The translations under genes and the position numbers were made by a program. Shown here in pieces: positions 47,844-57,631 of a stretch of DNA of 64,000 bases (position 1 is the stretch's first letter; each line of letters begins with the position of its first letter). The stretch comes from Burkholderiales bacterium. Its GTDB lineage: Bacteria > Pseudomonadota > Gammaproteobacteria > Burkholderiales > Burkholderiaceae_C. Location of the stretch: assembly GCA_028868305.1 (NCBI GenBank), contig JAGWUS010000003.1:53837-117836 (forward strand), given 5' to 3'. The notes under the pieces were generated by a model, which was not told where the DNA came from, did no database searches, and worked only from the letters and a program-made list of their open reading frames with translations.

Positions 47844-49520
47844 TCAGGCCCGAAAGCGGCTGGTAATAGGATAACGCCAATCCTTGCCAAAGCTGCGGTG
47901 GGTTACCCGAATTCCCACCGGGGCCTGGCGCCTTTTGTACTCGTTGATCTTGATCAGCCGGGTCACCTTCTCGACATCTTCCCGGGCAAACCCTTCGGCC
48001 ACAATGCTCTCGATGCCCTGATCGTTCTCCATGTAGCGTTCCAGAATGGCATCGAGCACCTCGTAGGGCGGAAGACTGTCCTGATCTGTCTGGTCCGGAC
48101 GCAACTCGGCGCTGGGCGGTCGGGTGATGATGCGCTCGGGGATTGGACTATCGCAGGTCCCATACGGGTTGTTGGCATTGCGCCAGCGCGCCAGTTTGAA
48201 AACCAGCGTCTTGGCCAGATCCTTGATCACCGCAAAGCCTCCGGCCATGTCGCCGTACAGCGTGCAGTAGCCGGTCGCCATTTCGGATTTATTTCCTGTG
48301 GTCAGCACAATGCTGCCGAACTTGTTGCTCAGGGCCATGAGCAGTGTGCCGCGGATGCGGGCCTGGATGTTCTCTTCGGTTGTGTCTTCTGCGCGTCCGG
48401 CAAACTCGGTGGCCAGTGAAGTCTTGAATGCTTCAAATTGCGGCACGATGGAAATTTCGTCGTAACGCACCCCCATGCGCGCGGCCATGTCCCGTGCATC
48501 AATCCAGCTGATATCTGCCGTGTAGGGCGAAGGCATCATGACGGTCCGCACTTTTTGTGCACCCAGAGCGTCGACTGCGATCGCCAGCACCAGCGCCGAA
48601 TCTATGCCACCAGAAAGTCCCAGTAATGCACCCGGGAACCCATTTTTACCAATGTAGTCCCGTACGCCCAGCACCAGTGCATCCCACAGGTCTGCCTCAG
48701 GAGTGCGGACTGGTTCGATATTTGCTACAAATTCAATAGCTGCTTGTGCACTATCGGCGAGGACTTCAAACAGATTCTCCTTGAAACTTGGCGCCCGCCC
48801 CGCCACTGAGCCGTCGGTACTGAGCGCGAATGAATGCCCCTCAAACACCACCTCGTCCTGCCCGCCCACCAGATGGGCGTAGACCATGGGCAAGCCAGTA
48901 GCGCGCACGCGCTGCGCCATCATGGCTTCGCGCTCGTAGCCTTTACCCACATGGAATGGCGACGCGTTGATGACCGCCAGCATCTGGGCGCCCGCTTCCC
49001 TGGTCAGGCGCGCAGGCTCCTCAAACCAGGCGTCCTCGCAGATCAGCAGCCCAACGCGCACCGGCTGGTCGGGCTCCCCTGCGTCGAACACGCAAACACC
49101 CCGCCCCGGCATGAAATACCGGCGCTCGTCAAACACCTGGTAATTGGGCAGCTCCCGCTTGGCGTAGGTGGCAACCACCTCCCCTTCCCGCAACACACTG
49201 GCGGCGTTAAACCGGCTTTGCACAGCGACCGACCGGGTGCGGCTGTCCGTGCCTGTGGGATGGCCCACGACCACCGTCATGTGCTTTAACCCGGCCAGCT
49301 GGCGGGCCACTGATTTCACGGCATCATCACAGGCGGCAATAAAGGCTGGTCGCAGGAACAGATCTTCGGCTGCGTAGCCGCAGATGGACAATTCCGGGGT
49401 CAGCAGCAATCGTGCACCATTGGCATAGGCTTGGTTGGCTGCTTCCACAATCTTGCGGGCATTGCCGTCCATGTCACCAACGATGAAATTGAGTTGCGCA
49501 ACGCACAGTTTGAGAGTCAT
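47844..49520 (-). CDS. nadE: Glutamine-dependent NAD+ synthetase
   Basis: 558 residues. The N-terminal nitrilase-fold glutaminase (1-260) carries Glu in LTPELSICGYAAEDL, Lys in YAKRELPNYQVFDE and the nucleophile Cys in GLLICEDAWFE. The C-terminal synthetase has the ATP P-loop LSGGIDSALVLAIAVDALG and TGNKSEMATGYCTLYGDMAGG. A short piece (DSAQAAIEFVANIEP) contains a dispersed repeat in frame, in the linker between domains. Confidence 0.95.
   Translation of the reverse strand: MTLKLCVAQLNFIVGDMDGNARKIVEAANQAYANGARLLLTPELSICGYAAEDLFLRPAFIAACDDAVKSVARQLAGLKHMTVVVGHPTGTDSRTRSVAVQSRFNAASVLREGEVVATYAKRELPNYQVFDERRYFMPGRGVCVFDAGEPDQPVRVGLLICEDAWFEEPARLTREAGAQMLAVINASPFHVGKGYEREAMMAQRVRATGLPMVYAHLVGGQDEVVFEGHSFALSTDGSVAGRAPSFKENLFEVLADSAQAAIEFVANIEPVRTPEADLWDALVLGVRDYIGKNGFPGALLGLSGGIDSALVLAIAVDALGAQKVRTVMMPSPYTADISWIDARDMAARMGVRYDEISIVPQFEAFKTSLATEFAGRAEDTTEENIQARIRGTLLMALSNKFGSIVLTTGNKSEMATGYCTLYGDMAGGFAVIKDLAKTLVFKLARWRNANNPYGTCDSPIPERIITRPPSAELRPDQTDQDSLPPYEVLDAILERYMENDQGIESIVAEGFAREDVEKVTRLIKINEYKRRQAPVGIRVTHRSFGKDWRYPITSRFRA
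48724..48768 (+). repeat. Dispersed palindromic repeat, copy D (inside nadE)
   Basis: GCTACAAATTCAATAGCTGC followed by TTGTGCACTA. It lies antisense and in frame within the linker of nadE, coding for a short Ala/Glu-rich stretch. Confidence 0.6.
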
Positions 49521-49582
49521 GAACCAGCAATATTTTGTTCACAGCCGCACCAGCGTTGCGGCCATCGCGCAGGAGGCGCTTC

Positions 49583-50779
49583 ATGGGTGAAGGCAATTAT
49601 GTCATCCGGGTGGCAACGCATCCGTCGGAGGTTCATCCCCAAGCCTGGAACGATCTGCTGGCTGCACAATCGCAGCCCACCCCATTCATGCGCCATGCCT
49701 ACCTCGCAGCGCTCCACACCAGTGGCAGCGCCTGTGCGTCCACCGGCTGGGCGCCTCACTTCCTGATGCTGGAGGCCGCCGGAAAACTGGTCGCGGCGTG
49801 CGTGGTCTACCTCAAGAACCATTCGCAGGGCGAATATGTTTTTGACTGGGCCTGGGCCAGCGCCTTTCGCCAGCATGGCGTGCCCTACTACCCCAAAGCA
49901 GTCGTCGCCGTGCCGTTTACGCCGGTTCCTGGCAGCCGGCTGCTGGCGCTGGATGCAGCGGCGCGGGCAGCACTGGTGCAAGTGCTTATCGCGTGGTGTG
50001 AGCAAACTGGCGTGTCCTCACTGCACCTGCTTTTTGGTGCCGAGGACGACCTGCAAAGCTGTGCCAGGGCCGGTCTGATGCTGCGCCACACGGTCCAGTT
50101 TCACTGGAACAACAACGCGCCGGGATTCCAGGACTTCGAGGATTTCCTGGCTTCACTCGCCCAGGCCAAGCGAAAAAAAATCCGGCAAGAGCGGCGCAAG
50201 GTTGCGGAGGCAGGTGTCACCTTCCGGCACGCGCTGGGCACGGAAATCAGCGAGGCTGATTGGGATTTCTTCTACCGTTGCTACGAGCGCACGTACCTGG
50301 AGCACGGTAACCCGCCTTACCTCAGCCGCGACTTCTTTAGCGAAATGGCCCGCAGCATGCCGGAGCACTGGCTGCTGTTTATCGCAGAGCGCAACGGCAA
50401 CGCAATTGCTAGCAGTTTGATAGCTGTTCATGCACATCCCTTGCGGGATGGAGGCTTAAATGACTCTACAACCAACAAGGTGGCCTACGGCCGTTACTGG
50501 GGAGCGCTGGAACCTGTAGATTGCCTGCATTTCGAGGCCTGCTACTACCAGCCGCTGCAATGGTGCATTGCAAACGGCTACCAGCGTTTTGAGGGCGGGG
50601 CCCAGGGTGAACACAAAATGGCGCGCGCCCTGCTACCGGTAAGGACATCCAGCGCCCACTGGATTGCGCACCCCGCTTTTTCCGAAGCCGTAGCGCGGTT
50701 TCTGGAGCGCGAAAGCGAGGGGGTTGGCAACTATCTGGAAGATTTGCGACAGCGCAGCCCGCTGCGCACCACAAGCTGA
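49583..50779 (+). CDS. FemAB/GNAT-like acetyltransferase (DUF482/COG3146)
   Basis: 398 residues from ATG 49583, with a perfect AGGAGG upstream. Two GNAT-like halves; recognisable family segments are PTPFMRHAYLAALHTSGSA, KRKKIRQERRKVAEAG, YERTYLEHGNPPYLSRDFF, AYGRYWGALEPVDCLHFEACYYQPLQWCI and FEGGAQGEHKMARAL. The family is thought to act in cell wall or lipid acylation but is uncharacterised. A dispersed repeat codes for the insertion around LIAVHAHPLRDGG. Confidence 0.88.
   Translation: MGEGNYVIRVATHPSEVHPQAWNDLLAAQSQPTPFMRHAYLAALHTSGSACASTGWAPHFLMLEAAGKLVAACVVYLKNHSQGEYVFDWAWASAFRQHGVPYYPKAVVAVPFTPVPGSRLLALDAAARAALVQVLIAWCEQTGVSSLHLLFGAEDDLQSCARAGLMLRHTVQFHWNNNAPGFQDFEDFLASLAQAKRKKIRQERRKVAEAGVTFRHALGTEISEADWDFFYRCYERTYLEHGNPPYLSRDFFSEMARSMPEHWLLFIAERNGNAIASSLIAVHAHPLRDGGLNDSTTNKVAYGRYWGALEPVDCLHFEACYYQPLQWCIANGYQRFEGGAQGEHKMARALLPVRTSSAHWIAHPAFSEAVARFLERESEGVGNYLEDLRQRSPLRTTS
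50408..50460 (+). repeat. Dispersed palindromic repeat, copy E (inside a gene)
   Basis: GCTAGCAGTTTGATAGCTGT followed by CATGCACATC and TGGAGGCTTAA. It lies in frame in the acetyltransferase gene and encodes extra residues between SSLIAV and TTNKVAYGRYWG. Confidence 0.58.
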
Positions 50780-50788
50780 AGCAGTTGA

Positions 50789-51292
50789 TCAGCCGGCGAT
50801 GCCCAGTTCGGTATTGGCTAGCAGGGCGTCGACATTCATGACAATGAGCGTGCGCTCGCCCAGCGTAACCAGCCCCACAATGAACCGGGAGTCGATGGCG
50901 GTTTCGAACTGTGGTGCCGGCTTGATGGATGCGCCATCCAGGGTCACCACATCGGATACTGCATCCACCACGGCCCCGATAACGCTACCTTGAATGTTAA
51001 GAATGATGACAACGGTGAATTCGTTGTAGTCGGCTTTGGGCACATTGAGTTTGAGGCGCAAATCCGCAATGGGAACAATGACGCCACGCAAATTCACCAC
51101 GCCCTTGATGAAGGAGGGCGAATTCACCATGCGCGTTGGCTCTTCATACGACCGGATTTCCTGCACCCGCAGAATGTCGATCGCATACTCCTCGGATCCC
51201 AGGCGCAAGGTCAGGTACTGGCCAGAATCGGCGAGCGGCCTGGCCGCAGTCGAACCACTGCCGTGGCCGGGCGTCACATTCATTGATTCCAT
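50789..51292 (-). CDS. cheW: CheW-like chemotaxis coupling protein
   Basis: 167 residues from ATG 51292 (MESMNVTPGHG), with AGGAC upstream. Typical CheW beta-fold with LTLRLGSEEYAIDILRVQEI, FIKGVVNLRGVIVPIADLR and MNVDALLA at the end. It couples receptors to CheA. It is isolated here, without cheA or receptor genes, so it may serve a distant system. Confidence 0.92.
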   Translation of the reverse strand: MESMNVTPGHGSGSTAARPLADSGQYLTLRLGSEEYAIDILRVQEIRSYEEPTRMVNSPSFIKGVVNLRGVIVPIADLRLKLNVPKADYNEFTVVIILNIQGSVIGAVVDAVSDVVTLDGASIKPAPQFETAIDSRFIVGLVTLGERTLIVMNVDALLANTELGIAG

Positions 51293-51504
51293 AGCATGTC
51301 CTGTACGTGGGGCATCCAGCCGCATTCACCGCCGGATGTGCCGGGATGATACACGTCACACGCTGGCGGTCACCAAGGCGACGCGAATCCCGGGGAATGC
51401 CCCTAATGCGGCGACGTTCCTGGTCCTGAGCCCTTGATTACTGGTACCGTAAAACCTTATTCATTACTTGAGCACATGGTCACATTGGCCTGGCTCGCCA
51501 ACCT

Positions 51505-52293
51505 ATGGCAAAGAAACACGATTCCATTCGTGAAGCGCCTCCGCCCCCCAATGCCCTGCTGATGGCGCTGGAGTTGCGTGCCCCCTGGGAGTTCTGGTCG
51601 GTGTTGCCCAGTTGGCCCCTGCTGGCGCGTGCGCCGGCAGGAGATGGTCATCCAGTGATTGTGTTTCCAGGCTTGTCTGCAAGTGACGGCTCTACGTTGC
51701 CCCTACGCGCCTACCTGCAAAACCTGGGTTACGACATTTCCGGATGGAATCAGGGTTACAACTTTGGCCCCCGTGCGGGAATCCTGCAAACCGCCAAACG
51801 CCAGGTCATGGACACATGCGAGGTCACCGGAGAAAAAGTCGCGCTGCTCGGCTGGAGTCTAGGAGGAATTTACGCACGCGAACTGGCCAAAGAACTGCCC
51901 GACCATGTGCGCTCCGTAGTGACCATGGGCACCCCGTTTTCTGGCTCCCACACCAGCACCAATGCCTGGCACCTGTTTGAGTTGACCAGCGGCAAGGACA
52001 TCACGAAGGAATTGCAGCAATTTGACTTGCCAGCAGCGCCCCCCGTCCCCACGACCTCGATTTTTTCACGCACCGATGGCGTAGTGGCTTGGCCCGCAAG
52101 CATTCAAAAGCCCAGCAAAGCCAATCCCAGAACCGAAAACATTGAAGTGATTGCCAGCCACATCGGCTTGGGCCTCAATCCCAGCGCATGGTGGGCTTTG
52201 GCCGACCGTCTGGCGCAGCCAGAAGGTCAATGGAAACCATTTGAGCGGCGCAACGCACTGCAACGGATGGTCTTTCCAAACCCCCAGCGCTGA
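51505..52293 (+). CDS. Alpha/beta hydrolase (esterase/lipase-like)
   Basis: 262 residues. Nucleophile elbow GWSLGG in KVALLGWSLGGIYARELAKE, an oxyanion-type motif PVIVFPGLSASDGSTLPL, and candidate acid (SRTDGVVAW) and histidine (IEVIASHIGLGLNPSA) residues complete a catalytic triad. No signal peptide. Substrate unknown. Confidence 0.85.
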   Translation: MAKKHDSIREAPPPPNALLMALELRAPWEFWSVLPSWPLLARAPAGDGHPVIVFPGLSASDGSTLPLRAYLQNLGYDISGWNQGYNFGPRAGILQTAKRQVMDTCEVTGEKVALLGWSLGGIYARELAKELPDHVRSVVTMGTPFSGSHTSTNAWHLFELTSGKDITKELQQFDLPAAPPVPTTSIFSRTDGVVAWPASIQKPSKANPRTENIEVIASHIGLGLNPSAWWALADRLAQPEGQWKPFERRNALQRMVFPNPQR

Positions 52294-52317
52294 GCGAAAC
52301 GCGCGCGAGCAAGCTAT

Positions 52318-52854
52318 TTAAGCCAGCGACTTCTGGTAGTTGGCGATGCCGTCCATGATTTCCTGGTGGGCGGCTTCAGGGCCTTCCCAGCCCAGCACCT
52401 TGACCCATTTGCCTTCTTCCAGATCCTTGTAATGCTCAAAGAAGTGGGCGATGGTTTTGAGACGCAGGGGCTGCAGATCTTCAGGTTTTTGCCAGCGGCT
52501 GTAGAGCGACAGAATTTTGTTGACAGGTACCGCCAGCACCTTGCCGTCCATGCCGGCTTCGTCTTCCATCTTCAGGATGCCAATGGCGCGGCAAGTCACC
52601 ACCACACCCGGAATCAGGGGTACAGGCGTAATCACCAGCACGTCCACCGGGTCTCCGTCACCAGAGATGGTCTTGGGCACGTAGCCGTAGTTGGTGGGAT
52701 AGTGCATGGCCGTGCTCATGAAACGGTCCACGAAAATGGCGCCCGAGGTCTTGTCCACTTCGTATTTAACAGGATCTGCATTCATCGGGATTTCAATGAT
52801 CACATTGAACGCTTCAGGAAGCTTGGTGCCAGGGGTAACGTTGTCGAGGGACAT
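52318..52854 (-). CDS. ppa: Inorganic pyrophosphatase (soluble, family I)
   Basis: 178 residues. The active-site segment [18 protein letters not shown] is canonical, as are [21 protein letters not shown] and [14 protein letters not shown]. Hydrolyses pyrophosphate in the cytoplasm. It is divergent from the gene of the membrane pyrophosphatase, so both enzymes that consume pyrophosphate are neighbours. Confidence 0.97.
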   Translation of the reverse strand: MSLDNVTPGTKLPEAFNVIIEIPMNADPVKYEVDKTSGAIFVDRFMSTAMHYPTNYGYVPKTISGDGDPVDVLVITPVPLIPGVVVTCRAIGILKMEDEAGMDGKVLAVPVNKILSLYSRWQKPEDLQPLRLKTIAHFFEHYKDLEEGKWVKVLGWEGPEAAHQEIMDGIANYQKSLA

Positions 52855-53071
52855 GGTTGCTCTCTTATTAATGATGAAAATCAGCGAATGTAAGGATTAA
52901 CCCTGATTTTACTGACTGGACACTTGCTATTCGTTCGGGACGTCATTTTTTCGCGTTACAGTCCGGCCGTTGGCCAATCAACTCCGTGTGTTCGGAGCAC
53001 TGAGGAAGCAACGCAGCGGGGACAGCGCTGACGTTGTTCCCTTTTTTGCGAAACAACACAGGAGAATGTTT

Positions 53072-55141
53072 ATGACGGGCAACTCGGCGCTGATATTGGC
53101 GCTTGTGTGTGGCTTCATCGCCGTGGCATACGGCTTTTGGGCCAGAAGCTGGATTCTTTCCCAGGACGCCGGCAATGCGCGAATGCAGGAAATTGCAGGC
53201 GCTATTCAAACCGGAGCCGCAGCCTACCTGGCACGGCAGTACAAAACGATTGCGATTGTCGGCGTTGTACTTACTGTACTCATTGGCGTTTTCCTTGACG
53301 GCCTCAGTGCCGTTGGCTTTGTAGTGGGTGCAGTGCTATCGGGCGCCTGCGGTTTCATTGGCATGAACGTCTCTGTGCGCGCCAATGTACGCACCGCGCA
53401 GGCCGCCACCAAAGGCATCGGCCCGGCACTGGACGTCGCTTTCCGCGGCGGCGCCATTACCGGCATGCTGGTCGTGGGCCTGGGTCTGCTGGGCGTTACC
53501 GGCTTTTACTGGTTCCTGACAGGCAACGGCAACATGACGCCGGACAAAAATCTGGCGCGCATGCTTAACCCTTTGATTGGCTTTGCTTTTGGCTCCTCAC
53601 TGATTTCCATCTTTGCCCGCCTAGGTGGCGGTATTTTCACCAAAGGCGCAGACGTTGGCGCTGACCTGGTGGGCAAGGTCGAGGCTGGCATTCCCGAAGA
53701 CGACCCCCGAAACCCGGCGGTGATCGCCGACAACGTGGGCGACAACGTGGGTGACTGTGCCGGTATGGCTGCGGACTTGTTTGAAACCTATGCGGTGACG
53801 CTGATTGCCACCATGGTGCTCGGTGCCCTGCTCGTAACTGGTGCTGGCACCAGTGCCGTGGTGTATCCGCTGGCGTTGGGAGCCGTCTCCATCGTGGCTT
53901 CTATCATTGGCTGCTTCTTCGTCAAGGCATCGCCCGACATGAAGAACGTCATGCCCGCGCTGTACAAAGGGCTGGCTGTGGCGGGCGTTCTGTCGCTGAT
54001 TGCGTTCTTTTTCGTGACACAGTGGTTGATTCCTGACAACGCCATAACCGCCAGCGGCAGCCAGATGAAGCTGTTTGGCGCATGCGCTGTCGGCCTGATT
54101 CTGACCGCTGCCCTGGTGTGGATTACCGAGTACTACACCGGCACTCAATACGCACCTGTGCAGCACATTGCCCAGGCCTCTACCACCGGCCATGGCACCA
54201 ACATCATTGCCGGTCTGGGCGTCTCCATGCGCTCGACGGCCTGGCCAGTGATTTTTGTGTGTATCGCCATCTACACCGCTTACGCCCTGGCTGGCCTGTA
54301 CGGCATTGCGATAGCTGCAACCTCCATGTTAAGCATGGCCGGCATTGTGGTGGCCCTGGACGCCTACGGCCCCATCACCGACAACGCCGGTGGCATTGCC
54401 GAAATGGCCGAACTGCCAGCCAGCGTGCGTGATATCACCGACCCGCTGGATGCCGTGGGCAACACCACCAAGGCTGTGACCAAGGGCTATGCCATTGGTT
54501 CCGCCGGTCTGGCTGCACTGGTGCTGTTTGCAGACTACACGCACAAGTTGGAAGCCTACGGCAAGGTCATCACCTTTGACCTGAGCAACCCCATGGTCAT
54601 CATTGGGCTGTTCATCGGCGGCCTGATTCCTTATCTGTTCGGCGCCATGGCAATGGAGGCGGTTGGCCGCGCTGCAGGCTCGGTAGTGGTGGAAGTTCGC
54701 CGCCAGTTCCGTGACATCAAAGGCATCATGGACGGCACCGGCAAGCCCGAGTACGACACTGCGGTGGACATGCTGACGACCGCAGCCATCAAGGAAATGA
54801 TGATTCCCTCACTGCTACCCGTGGTGGTTCCCATTGTGGTGGGACTGGCACTGGGACCTGCCGCACTGGGCGGTCTTCTGATGGGTACGATCGTTACCGG
54901 GCTGTTTGTGGCCATCTCCATGTGCACCGGCGGTGGTGCCTGGGATAATGCGAAAAAGTACATCGAAGACGGCCACCACGGTGGTAAGGGTTCCGACACC
55001 CACAAGGCTGCCGTCACGGGCGATACCGTGGGCGACCCGTACAAGGATACTGCTGGCCCTGCCGTAAACCCCTTGATCAAAATCATCAATATCGTGGCAC
55101 TGCTGATTGTGCCGCTCATGATGAAATTCCACGGCGGCTAA
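53072..55141 (+). CDS. hppA: Membrane proton-pumping pyrophosphatase (K+-independent type)
   Basis: 689 residues from ATG 53072, with AGGAG at the right distance, and about 15-16 membrane spans. The pyrophosphate site [21 protein letters not shown] plus [19 protein letters not shown] is intact, as is the C-terminal [32 protein letters not shown] has Lys where K+-dependent enzymes have Ala, so I infer the K+-independent H+-pump type. A strong terminator follows. Confidence 0.96.
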   Translation: MTGNSALILALVCGFIAVAYGFWARSWILSQDAGNARMQEIAGAIQTGAAAYLARQYKTIAIVGVVLTVLIGVFLDGLSAVGFVVGAVLSGACGFIGMNVSVRANVRTAQAATKGIGPALDVAFRGGAITGMLVVGLGLLGVTGFYWFLTGNGNMTPDKNLARMLNPLIGFAFGSSLISIFARLGGGIFTKGADVGADLVGKVEAGIPEDDPRNPAVIADNVGDNVGDCAGMAADLFETYAVTLIATMVLGALLVTGAGTSAVVYPLALGAVSIVASIIGCFFVKASPDMKNVMPALYKGLAVAGVLSLIAFFFVTQWLIPDNAITASGSQMKLFGACAVGLILTAALVWITEYYTGTQYAPVQHIAQASTTGHGTNIIAGLGVSMRSTAWPVIFVCIAIYTAYALAGLYGIAIAATSMLSMAGIVVALDAYGPITDNAGGIAEMAELPASVRDITDPLDAVGNTTKAVTKGYAIGSAGLAALVLFADYTHKLEAYGKVITFDLSNPMVIIGLFIGGLIPYLFGAMAMEAVGRAAGSVVVEVRRQFRDIKGIMDGTGKPEYDTAVDMLTTAAIKEMMIPSLLPVVVPIVVGLALGPAALGGLLMGTIVTGLFVAISMCTGGGAWDNAKKYIEDGHHGGKGSDTHKAAVTGDTVGDPYKDTAGPAVNPLIKIINIVALLIVPLMMKFHGG

Positions 55142-55161
55142 ATTCAGCAGCGTGGCATAAG

Positions 55162-55185
55162 GCCCGCCTCTGCGGGCTTTTTTTT
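55162..55185 (+). terminator. Intrinsic terminator after hppA
   Basis: GCCCGC-CTCT-GCGGGC followed by eight T residues. Confidence 0.9.
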
Positions 55186-55201
55186 GCGCCATACTTGCGC
55201 A

Positions 55202-55789
55202 ATGTTTTCGATGCACCAACTCCACCACTGCTTCCAGCGCAGCGCCCTGGTTTTATTGCTTGCAGGTCTGACAGGATGTGCAGGGCTATTGCCCACGACC
55301 CATAGTGAAGCCTCATCTTTCAAGACTTTTGAGGAAGCCCGCACTGCCATAGAAAGCCTGATTCCCATGCAAAGCAACCAGGAAACCCTGACAGCTTTGG
55401 GGATTGAAGCTGGCAAGCAACCCAATACAACTCTGCTGACCCATGCGGATGTCGTGCGGCGATTTGTATCGGGAAGCATGCTGACAAAGCAGGATTTTGA
55501 CCATGGTGTTGTTCTTTGCATTGAAGCGCGGGATGCCTGCCATGGCCTGGAGTTGCTCGCCAACCGTATCGACAAGGTACGCAGCGGAAATTTCTTCACT
55601 GATTTTCTAAATTTTTCTCGCCGGACCGAGACAAAAGGATGGCGCTTCAACGCCCTGATCTTGCTGGTTGACAACGTTGTGGTGTACCGCAGTTGGGGCG
55701 GACAGCCAGCCATAGACGAGACCGAAGTTCATACCAATCCGCTAGGCCCGCTGCAGGACGTTGGTCCGTCTGTCGTCACCGTAAAGTAG
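55202..55789 (+). CDS. Predicted lipoprotein of unknown function
   Basis: 195 residues from ATG 55202. Signal peptide with lipobox LTGC (SALVLLLAGLTGCAGLL), so probably a membrane-anchored lipoprotein. The mature part has SFKTFEEARTAIESL early and ends HTNPLGPLQDVGPSVVTVK; no known motif was recognised. It precedes moaA by 15 bp on the same strand and may be co-transcribed. Confidence 0.8.
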   Translation: MFSMHQLHHCFQRSALVLLLAGLTGCAGLLPTTHSEASSFKTFEEARTAIESLIPMQSNQETLTALGIEAGKQPNTTLLTHADVVRRFVSGSMLTKQDFDHGVVLCIEARDACHGLELLANRIDKVRSGNFFTDFLNFSRRTETKGWRFNALILLVDNVVVYRSWGGQPAIDETEVHTNPLGPLQDVGPSVVTVK

Positions 55790-55804
55790 GACTGGAAAAT
55801 TCAT

Positions 55805-56965
55805 ATGTCGGAACCTTCCACACCCCGATTCATTCCGATCGCAGATCAACGCCCTTCTGCCATTGGCATTCCTGATGCAGCGTGGGGCCAAAATGCACTG
55901 ATGCCCGCAGTGGGACTTCTGACCGACGCGCGTGGCAGGGAGTTAAGGGATTTGCGCATCAGTGTCACCGACCGTTGCAATTTCCGCTGCAGTTACTGCA
56001 TGCCAAAAGAAATATTTGGCAAGGACTATCCTTACCTCCCGCACGCTTCATTGCTGACGTTTGAGGAAATCACCCGCATTGCCCGATCCTTTGTAGCGCA
56101 CGGAGTCCAGAAGATCCGGCTGACGGGCGGGGAGCCACTTTTACGCAAGAATATCGAAATCCTCATCGAGCAGCTCGCACGCCTGAAGACCGAAGACGGA
56201 CGCCCACTGGACCTCACGCTGACGACCAATGGCTCCCTGCTGGCACGTAAGGCCAAAGCACTCAAGGCCGCCGGTCTGCAACGCGTCACCGTGAGCCTGG
56301 ATGGTCTGGACGATGCGGTATTTCGCAGCATGAATGACGTTGATTTCCCTGTAGCCGATGTTCTTGAAGGCATTCAGGCCGCCCATGATGCTGGCCTGGG
56401 GCCCATCAAAGTCAACATGGTGGTCAAACGGGGCACAAATGACCATGAAATCATTCCCATGGCCCGCCATTTCAGAGGGACCGGAGTGGTGTTGAGATTC
56501 ATCGAATACATGGATGTCGGCGCTACCAACGGCTGGCGCATGAACGACGTCGTTCCCTCAGCGGAAGTCATTTCCCTTTTGCAGAAGGAATTTGCGCTGA
56601 CCCCACTGGAAGCCTCAGCCCCAGGAGAAACAGCGCAGCGCTGGGGCTACGCCGACCGCCATGGTGGACATGACAATACCGCTGGTGAAATCGGTGTGAT
56701 CAGCAGTGTGACCCAGGCCTTTTGCGGCGACTGCAACCGCGCAAGACTGTCCACTGAAGGGCGACTTTACCTATGCCTGTTTGCAAGCCAGGGATATGAC
56801 CTGCGCACCCTTTTACGCAATGGATCCGATGACCCGCTGCTCGAATCCGCCATTGGCCACATCTGGCAAGGCCGGGCTGACCGCTATTCAGAGTTGCGCG
56901 GAGCCAAGGCCGCGGATGCCGGAACCGGCGTGCGGCGGGTCGAGATGAGTTACATCGGGGGCTGA
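55805..56965 (+). CDS. moaA: GTP 3',8-cyclase MoaA
   Basis: First step of molybdenum cofactor synthesis. 386 residues; radical-SAM cysteines in [16 protein letters not shown], the GGEPLLRKN motif, and the second cluster in [21 protein letters not shown]. The N-terminal ~40 residues extend beyond the usual start, so ATG 55805 may not be exact. No moaC is seen nearby. The run continues with mobA and moeA. Confidence 0.95.
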   Translation: MSEPSTPRFIPIADQRPSAIGIPDAAWGQNALMPAVGLLTDARGRELRDLRISVTDRCNFRCSYCMPKEIFGKDYPYLPHASLLTFEEITRIARSFVAHGVQKIRLTGGEPLLRKNIEILIEQLARLKTEDGRPLDLTLTTNGSLLARKAKALKAAGLQRVTVSLDGLDDAVFRSMNDVDFPVADVLEGIQAAHDAGLGPIKVNMVVKRGTNDHEIIPMARHFRGTGVVLRFIEYMDVGATNGWRMNDVVPSAEVISLLQKEFALTPLEASAPGETAQRWGYADRHGGHDNTAGEIGVISSVTQAFCGDCNRARLSTEGRLYLCLFASQGYDLRTLLRNGSDDPLLESAIGHIWQGRADRYSELRGAKAADAGTGVRRVEMSYIGG

Positions 56966-56971
56966 CCCACC

Positions 56972-57631
56972 ATGCAAGCGGAAATATTCGCCCCCCGTGT
57001 CGGCGCAGTCATTCTCGCTGGCGGCCGTGGTGCACGCATGGGTGGTGTTGATAAGGGCTTGCAGATGTTTCGCGGGCAACCACTCTTTGTCCACGCCATC
57101 AAGCGCCTGCATGCACAGACACTGGGAACGCCCGTGCTAATCGCCATCAACGCCAACCGCCATCTTGAGCAATACTCGCAATACGGCATGCCGGTGTGCC
57201 CGGACACTGTGGAGGGCTATGCTGGTCCGCTGGCCGGATTTCTTGCCGCACTCGACCACTGCGCGCAGCAGGGTGAAAAGCCGGACTACCTGCTGACCGT
57301 TCCCTGTGATTCGCCACTGTTCCCGCTGGATTTGCTGGAGCGGCTTGCCCGTGCGTTAACGGACGCAGGCGGCGACATTGCCATGGCCAGTGCCCCCGAA
57401 GCACAGGACGATGGCAGCGTACGGATACGGACACAGCCTGTGTTTTGCCTGATGCGCACCGGGTTACGAGACAACCTGCGCGACTTCATTGCAACTGGCG
57501 GTAGAAAAATTGACGCATGGACCGGCCAGCAACGTCAGGTCATCGTGGCTTTTAACGAGCCCCACGACGACCCTAGAGCTTTTTTCAACACCAACACCCC
57601 GAGTGAACTCCAGGAGCTGGAGCAGGAATGA
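56972..57631 (+). CDS. mobA: Molybdenum cofactor guanylyltransferase MobA
   Basis: 219 residues. Nucleotidyltransferase start VILAGGRGARMGGVDKGLQ, then VCPDTVEGYAGPLAG and the metal-binding TVPCDSPLFP. Attaches GMP to molybdopterin to give the guanine dinucleotide form. Its stop overlaps the start of moeA (ATGA). Confidence 0.94.
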   Translation: MQAEIFAPRVGAVILAGGRGARMGGVDKGLQMFRGQPLFVHAIKRLHAQTLGTPVLIAINANRHLEQYSQYGMPVCPDTVEGYAGPLAGFLAALDHCAQQGEKPDYLLTVPCDSPLFPLDLLERLARALTDAGGDIAMASAPEAQDDGSVRIRTQPVFCLMRTGLRDNLRDFIATGGRKIDAWTGQQRQVIVAFNEPHDDPRAFFNTNTPSELQELEQE

